Part shown: in pieces, positions 58,701 through 64,000 of the stretch
How positions within the stretch are numbered: the stretch's first letter is position 1
How the letters are laid out: every line of letters begins with the position of its first letter
NCBI GenBank assembly: GCA_946414395.1
Contig: CAMKOE010000008.1
Span: 1-64,000, forward strand
Length of the DNA: 64,000 nt
Reading direction: 5' to 3'
Source: an uncultured Porphyromonadaceae bacterium
Lineage (GTDB): Bacteria > Bacteroidota > Bacteroidia > Bacteroidales > Muribaculaceae
The notes under the pieces: model-generated
Databases searched by the model: none
Told to the model about the DNA's origin: nothing
What the model saw: only the letters and a program-made list of their open reading frames with translations
Position numbers and translations under genes: made by a program

Positions 58701-58976
58701 TCCAAGAACTGGGTAGTCAGCGACATGTACATTCAGGACGGCAGTTACCTGCGCTTGAAGAACATCACGCTGGGCTACACCTTGAATCAGCGCTTGACCA
58801 GCAAGATCGGCATCAGCCGCCTGCGCATCTTCGGCCGCGCCGAGAATCTCCTCACCTGGACCAAGTACTGGGGCTTCGATCCCGAGATTGGTTCCGGTTC
58901 CACCAGCCTGGGTGTTGACTATGGTGTCTATCCGCAGGCCCGCACCTACACTGTCGGATTTAACGTCTCATTCTAA
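55788..58976 (+). CDS. SusC-like TonB-dependent outer-membrane transporter
   Basis: 1062 residues. A signal peptide (LLSLLLTVILSIAAFA-Q) leads to a carboxypeptidase-regulatory-like domain (about 25-100; FTGTVVDQNGEPVIGATI), a TonB-box/linker (NEVVVIGYGVQKKSVVTASI), a plug domain with GSQSMIRIRGIGTINDSNP and YIIDGMP, and a large barrel (about 230-1062) ending in an aromatic residue (YTVGFNVSF). It imports oligosaccharides across the outer membrane with the SusD lid encoded 23 bp downstream. Substrate specificity is inferred from the GH16 and GH3 partners as beta-glucan. Confidence 0.95.
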   Translation: MKEKRLLSLLLTVILSIAAFAQNQTFTGTVVDQNGEPVIGATIVQKGTSNTTATDFDGNFSINAPAGAELEITYVGYGKQTVLASDNMHIIITEDSELLNEVVVIGYGVQKKSVVTASIAKVSSEDLAGKTRLRAEDALKGMAAGVNVTSSSGQPGSQSMIRIRGIGTINDSNPLYIIDGMPTDQYGMESVNPNDIESIEVLKDAASGAIYGARAANGVILVTTKRGKMGRASINYDFSYGWQSAWRKRDVTGATDYAILQNERRVQNGLAPLYQDPYNLTDANGDKIVGFGTNWQDLIFNDNAPIMQHDVSISGASEKVNYYLSLGYFTQDGIVGGNYGQSNYDRLTIRSNNQFNILDATKERNFLNKIDLGANLSYMRVHNTGIEANSTWGSPLGSALYLAPTLPVVLKGDVAQDMIDHYSAYDLYKDENGNPYTIPGYIGSYNEQNNPIAMMHGTPNKNWSHKFMPKFSIDLQLWDALKYHFTYSAELSFWGYSGATKQEFYLSGNNNADHTSAVSFKGNNNTWQVENTLTYDKTFGKHTIGVVLGQSALKFKGDELGGSHWYLVNPDKPSINYTTGGDIEISTDADGKMTGATSLVGVWGGPYTEHRLSSLFARLSYNYDERYMFQATVRRDGSSRFGANHRYGIFPSFSLGWNIMNEKFMEDQRDWLNNLKLRFSWGKNGNDNIGDFAYTTLTALGNTSNYYFGQTAAMVYGSKANRLANEDLKWEESEQTDLGIDFGFWNNKLTFSVDYFIKKTNGMIIEMPIPSYVGEARPLANVGDMENSGVEFELGYRWNVSDVHFAIKGNASYLKNKLKNLGNDTGFLNYGINQFSDGGTRAENGQPFPFFYGYKTDGILQNRAEADAYNKMYGTSSNPGDFRFVDTNHDNKITSDDRTNIGNGVPDWTYGLTFNVDWKGIDFGVFFQGVSGADVFDATYRQDIASGNYPTWVLQRWTGEGTSNTVPTLGDSKNWVVSDMYIQDGSYLRLKNITLGYTLNQRLTSKIGISRLRIFGRAENLLTWTKYWGFDPEIGSGSTSLGVDYGVYPQARTYTVGFNVSF

Positions 58977-58999
58977 CCAATCCATAAAGAATTATCAAT

Positions 59000-60538
59000 A
59001 TGAAAAAGCATATTTCTATCATAGCAGGCCTGTGCGCAGCATTTCTTGCGCTGACTTCCTGCAGCGACGATTTTCTTGAGGTGAAAAACCCGACGGGCGA
59101 GCCCCTCGAGGAATACTACACCACCGAGGAGACCCTCAACGAGGCTCTCACCGCAGCCTATGCTCCCCTGCACTGGCCCGACTGGGACAATGCGGCCTAC
59201 AACGACCTCACCATCGACGGCGAGATCATGGGCGACGACTTCTGGGTAGGCGGTGCCGATAACACCGACAACCAGCACTGGCACCGCCTGTTCAACTTTG
59301 AGGCCGACGGCAACAACACGCTGGCCACCCTGTGGGGCGACTTCTACAGCGGCATCAAGCGCTGCAACGACGCCATCAAGTACGCTTCATGGCCTGGCGA
59401 GGCCAGCGCCGACTTCCGTCGCTCGATGGAGATGCAGGCCCGCTTGCTGCGCGTGTACTACTACAACATCCTGTGGCACTACTACGGCAACGTGCCCTTC
59501 TACCTGGAGAACCTCTCACAGCCCTACACTGCCCCGCAGTTGTCGGCCGACGAGATTTACAACCAGTTGCTGCCCGAACTCGAGGAGATTATCGCCAGCG
59601 GCGTGCTGCCCATGCGCTGGCCGACCGCCGAGAGTGGCCGCGTGAGCCAGGCGTTTGCCTACATGCTCTATGCCGAGATGGTCATGTACCAGAACGACAA
59701 CTCGCGTTATGCTACCGCCCTGGGCTACATGAAGCAGATCATCGCCGACTCCAACTACTCGCTCAACCCCAGTTTCAAGGACTTGTGGCAGGAGAGCGGC
59801 GAGTGGTGCTCCGAGAGTATCTTTGAGATCAACTACAACGACGATCAGGCTCAGCGTGACTGGGGTGCCGCCGCTATGAATGCCGGTGGCACCGTGTTCC
59901 CCACCCTGTGCTCGCCCAATGGTTGGGGCGGTGGCGAAGGCTGGGACAGCGGCAACGATGGCTGGGGTTTCCTGCCCATGCGTGTCGAGACCTACAACAT
60001 GTATGCCGAGAATGACTTGCGCCGTGACGTCACTTGCTGGGACCTGCGCGCCTACAGTTACACCGAGCGCTATCAGGACACTCACATCTGGCACGGCAAG
60101 TATCGCCCCCAGAGCGAGAACAACAAGGATTGTCCCACCAGCAAGAACCTGAACTATAACAACAACAAGCGCATCTACCGCTATGCCGAGACCCTGCTCA
60201 ACGCAGCCGAGTTGCTGCTCCAGACGGGCGGCAGTGCAGCCGAGGCTGCCGGCTATGTGAACCAGGTTCGCAACCGCGCCGGTCTTGAGAGCCTGAACAC
60301 CGTCACCATCGACGACATCTTCACCGAGCGTCACCTTGAATTCTGCGGTGAGGGCAAGCGCTACTTCGACCTCGTGCGCGCCGAGGGTATCGCCGGTGCC
60401 ACCCAGAAGGCCTCGACCGTTCTGGTTCCCGACTCCTACGGCTACCGTACCAACTCGTGGACTCCCAGCAAGAAGCACATTCCTCTGGCTCAGAGCGAAC
60501 TCGATGCTGACCCCACGCTGGTTCAGAACAACTATTAA
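59000..60538 (+). CDS. SusD-like outer-membrane glycan-binding lipoprotein
   Basis: 512 residues. A lipoprotein signal (LAALTSC-type box: ALTSC) is followed by the RagB/SusD fold: N-terminal segment EEYYTTEETLNEALTAAYAP, tetratricopeptide-like helices (RCNDAIKYASWPGEASADFR, RLLRVYYYNILWHYYGNVPF), and the C-terminal RYAETLLNAAELLLQTGG, NQVRNRAGL and GEGKRYFDLVR motifs. It caps the SusC barrel at the cell surface and binds the incoming oligosaccharide. It lies between susC and a glycan-binding protein gene in one operon. Confidence 0.94.
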   Translation: MKKHISIIAGLCAAFLALTSCSDDFLEVKNPTGEPLEEYYTTEETLNEALTAAYAPLHWPDWDNAAYNDLTIDGEIMGDDFWVGGADNTDNQHWHRLFNFEADGNNTLATLWGDFYSGIKRCNDAIKYASWPGEASADFRRSMEMQARLLRVYYYNILWHYYGNVPFYLENLSQPYTAPQLSADEIYNQLLPELEEIIASGVLPMRWPTAESGRVSQAFAYMLYAEMVMYQNDNSRYATALGYMKQIIADSNYSLNPSFKDLWQESGEWCSESIFEINYNDDQAQRDWGAAAMNAGGTVFPTLCSPNGWGGGEGWDSGNDGWGFLPMRVETYNMYAENDLRRDVTCWDLRAYSYTERYQDTHIWHGKYRPQSENNKDCPTSKNLNYNNNKRIYRYAETLLNAAELLLQTGGSAAEAAGYVNQVRNRAGLESLNTVTIDDIFTERHLEFCGEGKRYFDLVRAEGIAGATQKASTVLVPDSYGYRTNSWTPSKKHIPLAQSELDADPTLVQNNY

Positions 60539-60566
60539 TAATCAGTAATTTAGAGACTACAAAATT

Positions 60567-62501
60567 ATGATTACCAAGATAAACAAAATAAGCAGCGCAA
60601 TAGCCATCATGTTGCTGGCTATCGGCTTTACCGCCTGCTCGCCCGATGAATTTGAAGGCGCAGACCCCAACGGCATCCCCACGGTGAGCGGTGTGGACTT
60701 CCAGATCTCCGTTGACCAGGAGACCAACCAGATGATAGCCAGTTACACTCCGGAGCCGGGCACCTATCCCGTCTGGATTCTTGACGGCACATCCTACTCC
60801 ACCCTGCAAGAGGTGGGTTACAAGAACAGCGAGGCCGGCTCACACACCATCGAGTTGCGCCTGGGTAACCGCAACGGCATCAGCCAGACTGGTATCAAGA
60901 AGGAATACACCTTCAACGAGTCAAAGATTGACTATACCAACGACTTCCGCCGCATTACCGAGAAGGAGTGGCGCATCGACTACAGCGAGGTGGCTCACCT
61001 GGCCTGCGGTCCCGCTGGAACGGCAGGTACCGGATGGTGGTCGGCACAGCCTGGCGAGAAGAAGGACTTCGGCGTCTATGACGACCGCTTGACCTTCACC
61101 GCCGAGACCCGCAAGGGCGGCTCCTTCACCTACAATGCAGGTGAGGACGGCCTGACCTATGTCAACACGGGTACCACCAAGTGGGGTCACCAGGATGCTG
61201 ACTGGGATGCCACCATCGGCAACCAGACTGCCGCCTGGAGTTTTGAGGTCTATGACTGGGAGGATGCCGATGGCAACGTCACCAAGCAGACCTATATCCA
61301 ACTGGCCCCCAACACGGCTTTCCCCTACATCAGTTCGGATGCCCAGTACGAGAACCCCAAGTTCCGTATCGAGTCGTTGACGGCCAAGAAGATGGTCCTC
61401 GTCTATGACGCTCCCGACCGCGGCATCGCCTGGCGTTTTGTCTTCACCAGCGAGGAGGAAGAGAAGGGCTTCACCGGATTTGATCCCAACAGCGACTTCA
61501 ACATGTGGAAGAACGTGGATTACAGCATGTTCTTCTGGTACGCTCCCGGCTGGGTACAGATTGCCGACCCGGGCTTTGAGGCCAACGGCAACGACTATAC
61601 CGTCACCCTTCCCGAGGCTACTACCGACCAGTGGCAGGCTCAGATGGCCTTCAAGACCACCAACATCTCCACCTCGGCAGCCCACAACTACGACTTCTCA
61701 TGTATCCTTAACAGCGACAAGGACCTGAACGGTGTAACCGTCAAACTCGTGATGGACGGCGACGACAACGTCTTCTACTTTGCCGACCGCATCAACCTCA
61801 AGGCCGGTGAGGACTACATCTTCTGGAAGAGCGACATGCCCGGTATCGACATGGAGCGCGTGAACCTGTTCTTCGACTTTGGCGGTTGCCAGGCCGGTAC
61901 CACCGTCAATATCTCTAACATCGTGCTCAAGGACCATGCCAACGATGACGGCACCGTGCTGCCCGTTATCCCCGACGAGCCCGCTGTTGAATGGGTTGAC
62001 GTGAACTCCCCCGACAACCTGGGCGCCGGTTTCAATACCGCAGGTCTGATGACCTTCTGGTGGGCTGATGCCGGCTGGCAGCAGGTTGCCGATCCCGGCT
62101 TCTCCTATGCCAACGGTGTTTACACCATCACGGCCAACAATGCTACCGTTTCGGAGTGGCAGGCCCAGTGCTCCATCAATGGTGTGCCCTTGCACATCGA
62201 GAAGGGTCAGCAGTATGACGTGCGTGTGACCATCACCACCAACATGGAACTGGGACGCGCCACTGTCAAGGTCAATAAGGATCCCGACGTGACCAACGAC
62301 CCCAACACCCTCTGCTACAAGGGTGACTTCGCGCTCGAGGACGGAGAAAACGTGCTTGAGTTCGTCGGTGTCGTTGCCAAGAACGGTGATGAGGAGATTG
62401 AGTTTGACCAGGGCAAGTTCATCGTGGACTTCGGTGGTTGTCCCGCCGGATTTGAGGCCAAGGTCAGCAACATCATTATCCAGAAGCACAAAGCGCAATA
62501 A
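60567..62501 (+). CDS. Surface glycan-binding lipoprotein with two CBM-like modules (SusE/F position)
   Basis: 644 residues. A lipoprotein signal (AIMLLAIGFTAC) is followed by an Ig/PKD-like N-terminal domain (about 35-115), a central beta-rich module (about 130-315; WGHQDADWDATIGNQ, FRIESLTAKKMVLVYD), and two similar C-terminal modules of about 150 residues. The repeats align through MFFWYAPGWVQIADPGFEAN / MTFWWADAGWQQVADPGFS, WQAQMAF / WQAQCSI and FDFGGCQAGTTVNISNIVLK / VDFGGCPAGFEAKVSNIIIQ, a beta-sandwich carbohydrate-binding pattern (CBM4/9-like). It likely recruits polysaccharide at the cell surface for the GH16 enzyme. Exact ligand unknown. Confidence 0.85.
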   Translation: MITKINKISSAIAIMLLAIGFTACSPDEFEGADPNGIPTVSGVDFQISVDQETNQMIASYTPEPGTYPVWILDGTSYSTLQEVGYKNSEAGSHTIELRLGNRNGISQTGIKKEYTFNESKIDYTNDFRRITEKEWRIDYSEVAHLACGPAGTAGTGWWSAQPGEKKDFGVYDDRLTFTAETRKGGSFTYNAGEDGLTYVNTGTTKWGHQDADWDATIGNQTAAWSFEVYDWEDADGNVTKQTYIQLAPNTAFPYISSDAQYENPKFRIESLTAKKMVLVYDAPDRGIAWRFVFTSEEEEKGFTGFDPNSDFNMWKNVDYSMFFWYAPGWVQIADPGFEANGNDYTVTLPEATTDQWQAQMAFKTTNISTSAAHNYDFSCILNSDKDLNGVTVKLVMDGDDNVFYFADRINLKAGEDYIFWKSDMPGIDMERVNLFFDFGGCQAGTTVNISNIVLKDHANDDGTVLPVIPDEPAVEWVDVNSPDNLGAGFNTAGLMTFWWADAGWQQVADPGFSYANGVYTITANNATVSEWQAQCSINGVPLHIEKGQQYDVRVTITTNMELGRATVKVNKDPDVTNDPNTLCYKGDFALEDGENVLEFVGVVAKNGDEEIEFDQGKFIVDFGGCPAGFEAKVSNIIIQKHKAQ

Positions 62502-62510
62502 TCCTTTAAA

Positions 62511-63611
62511 ATGAAAAGGTACATGCTTTATACACTATTGCTATCTCTCGCCGCAGTCCTGTGGGGCTGCGGTGGGGACGGCAAGGATGAGCCTGCCGCA
62601 GTGACCATCACCGTCTCACAGGAGAGCATCAGCGCTCCTGCCGCTGGCGGCACCTACACCATCAACGTTAACACCACGGGCAAGGAATGGGGAGCCTATA
62701 GCGAGACCGACTTTATCTCGATCGACACCCGGAATACCCTGTCACAGTCGGGCACGCTGACGATTACGGTCCCCGCCAACCCGGTTACCGATGCCCGCAC
62801 GGGCGTGGTCACCATCATGTCGGGAGCCGCCCGCAAGTCGATCAGCATCAGCCAGGAGGCTGCCGCACAAGCGGCCTACTACGCTCCCGAGGGCTACCAA
62901 CTGGTGTGGCATGATGAGTTTGACGAAGGCTCGGAGTTGAATCCCAACGACTGGACCCATGAGGTGCAGAACAGTGGCTGGGTGAATCATGAGTTGCAGA
63001 ACTATGTGAACCACCTGACCCCTGGCGGCACTCCCGTCACCCAGATCAGGAATGGCCACCTGCGCATCACGGCGCTCAAGGAGAACGGCAAGGTGTACTC
63101 CGGACGTGTCTATGCCAAGCGCAGCACCGGGTGGAAGTATGGCTATATCGAGGCCAGCATCAAGTTGCCCAAGGGCAAAGGCACCTGGCCCGCATTCTGG
63201 ATGATGCCCGTGAACTTCAGGTCATGGCCCGCCGACGGCGAGATCGACATCATGGAAGAGGTGGGTTATCACCCCAACTATGTGTCGTCGAGCCTGCATG
63301 CCAATGCCCATGTTCATTCCAATGGCACCCAGGTGACCCACGAGATGTACTGCGAGGGTGCCGAGGGCGAGTTCCACACCTACGCCATCGAGTGGACAGG
63401 CCAGAATATCACCACCTATGTTGACGGTAAGGTTCAACTGAGTTACGACAACCGCGGGCTGGGTCGCGACGACTGGCCCTATGACGACCCGTTCTATGTC
63501 ATCTTCAACCTCGCTTGGGGTGGTGACTGGGGCGGCGCCATGGGAGTTGACGAGAATGCCCTGCCCGTCACGATGGAAGTGGACTACGTGCGCGTTTTCC
63601 AGAAGAAATAG
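62511..63611 (+). CDS. GH16 endo-beta-glucanase lipoprotein with N-terminal BACON domain
   Basis: 366 residues, starting 10 bp after the upstream stop. A lipoprotein signal (LLLSLAAVLWGC) leads to a BACON domain (about 30-115; SAPAAGGTYTINVNTTGKEW) and a GH16 domain (about 122-366). The catalytic E-x-D-x-x-E is GEIDIMEEVG (about 243-250), with GYIEASIKLPKGKGTWPAFW before it and WAVDENA-like GVDENALPVTMEVDYVRVF at the end, typical of the laminarinase/lichenase subgroup. It probably cleaves beta-1,3 or mixed-linkage glucans at the cell surface, generating oligosaccharides for SusC/D. A hairpin follows before the GH3 gene. Confidence 0.93.
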   Translation: MKRYMLYTLLLSLAAVLWGCGGDGKDEPAAVTITVSQESISAPAAGGTYTINVNTTGKEWGAYSETDFISIDTRNTLSQSGTLTITVPANPVTDARTGVVTIMSGAARKSISISQEAAAQAAYYAPEGYQLVWHDEFDEGSELNPNDWTHEVQNSGWVNHELQNYVNHLTPGGTPVTQIRNGHLRITALKENGKVYSGRVYAKRSTGWKYGYIEASIKLPKGKGTWPAFWMMPVNFRSWPADGEIDIMEEVGYHPNYVSSSLHANAHVHSNGTQVTHEMYCEGAEGEFHTYAIEWTGQNITTYVDGKVQLSYDNRGLGRDDWPYDDPFYVIFNLAWGGDWGGAMGVDENALPVTMEVDYVRVFQKK

Positions 63612-63630
63612 TTCCATATATTTGCTTTAG

Positions 63631-63671
63631 TTTTCAGGCAACCATGGACAGTTGTCCTGGCTGCCTGAAAA
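63631..63671 (+). terminator. Long hairpin between the GH16 and GH3 genes
   Basis: Outer stem ttttcaggca (63631-63640) / tgcctgaaaa (63662-63671) with inner GGACA/TGTCC pairing, followed by cttctttt. With no promoter recognised before the GH3 gene, it may be a partial terminator or mRNA-stability structure inside the operon. Confidence 0.5.
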
Positions 63672-63699
63672 CTTCTTTTGATAAAAAAGATTGTTATTC

Positions 63700-64000
63700 A
63701 TGAAGTATTTTCATTTCACTCTACTGGTCATAGCGATGGCAATCGTTGCGAGCGCCAGCGCACAACAGTTGCCGCTATACCTCAACGACAACGCGCCCAT
63801 CGAGCAACGTGTCGAGGATGCGTTGGCTCGCATGACGCTAGATGAGAAAATCGCGGTCATCCATGCCCAGAGCAAGTTCTCTTCCCCTGGTGTGAAGCGT
63901 CTGGGGTTTCCTGACTTCTGGACTGACGACGGGCCTCACGGCGTGAGACCCGATGTGCTGTGGGACGAATGGGAACAGGCCGGCCAGACCAACGACTCGT
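63700..64000 (+). CDS. GH3 beta-glucosidase-type enzyme, 3' partial
   Basis: 100 residues are visible before the window ends. A signal peptide (LLVIAMAIVASASAQ) leads to the GH3 N-terminal start: NAPIEQRVEDALARMTLDEK, then IHAQSKFSSPGVKRLGFPDF and WTDDGPHGVRPD, the conserved substrate-loop region of exported GH3 beta-glucosidases (it lacks NagZ features). It would complete the locus by trimming beta-glucan oligosaccharides to glucose in the periplasm. The catalytic nucleophile region lies outside the window. Being cut by the edge, its end and domain composition are unknown. Confidence 0.9.
   Translation, partial: MKYFHFTLLVIAMAIVASASAQQLPLYLNDNAPIEQRVEDALARMTLDEKIAVIHAQSKFSSPGVKRLGFPDFWTDDGPHGVRPDVLWDEWEQAGQTNDS

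Overview
The window reads as a chromosomal segment of a GC-rich member of the order Bacteroidales (Muribaculaceae/Prevotellaceae type; family not resolvable by reading). The evidence is a SusC/SusD polysaccharide-utilisation locus, a Bacteroidales glycogen cluster (debranching enzyme, GT-B glycosyltransferase, GH57), a BspA-like leucine-rich-repeat protein, a DUF4924 gene, and repeated use of the Bacteroidetes promoter (-33 TTTG, 18-20 bp spacer, -7 TAnnTTTG). Where that promoter is visible it also settles several start codons. No rRNA, tRNA, CRISPR array, complete insertion sequence or phage was seen.

Layout. 1-4.75 kb: glycogen/alpha-glucan operon, first gene cut by the window edge. 4.8-10.6 kb: exported 5'-nucleotidase, a MITE-like element, a NagZ-type GH3/serine beta-lactamase fusion, and a TlpA-like lipoprotein. 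10.7-12.5 kb: AT-richer island with an acetyltransferase remnant and a Fic AMPylase behind a cluster of palindromes. 12.5-22.6 kb: pyruvate phosphate dikinase, a small unknown gene, a cyclophilin lipoprotein, a DUF349 protein, an undecaprenyl-phosphate sugar transferase and RecQ. 22.6-29.7 kb: composite repeat, BspA/dockerin protein, NSS transporter, a small membrane protein, a VanZ-like protein, and an HTH-DNA methyltransferase with a 41-bp palindrome over its promoter. 29.7-39.4 kb: ABC-F, GNAT, outer-membrane protein, Crp/Fnr regulator, DUF4924, RmlD, RF3, and an amino-sugar-kinase/RapZ-C fusion overlapping a MurU-like nucleotidyltransferase. 39.4-43.7 kb: FMN-binding protein, then ECF sigma, membrane-spanning anti-sigma/beta-barrel and serpin, then an adhesin-E-like gene. 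43.7-44.57 kb: gene-free, with a candidate small RNA and a nested repeat. 44.6-53.7 kb: phosphohexomutase, two paralogous MFS transporters, an exported nitroreductase fusion, an SDR and BipA. 53.8-64 kb: TPR/TM/HTH regulator divergent from SusC-SusD-glycan-binding protein-GH16-GH3 (cut by the right edge), probably a beta-glucan locus.

Themes. Peptidoglycan recycling recurs: the NagZ/beta-lactamase fusion could release amino sugars, and the AmgK-like/RapZ-C protein with its overlapping MurU partner could phosphorylate and uridylylate them; the RapZ-C domain suggests amino-sugar sensing. Envelope sensing recurs too: the Das/Dma-like sigma/anti-sigma pair with a serpin lipoprotein, and the transmembrane regulator of the glycan locus. 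Storage and catabolism of glucans link the glycogen operon, PPDK, phosphohexomutase and the glycan locus. Two families of short palindromic mobile-like elements are present, and one copy is interrupted by the other.
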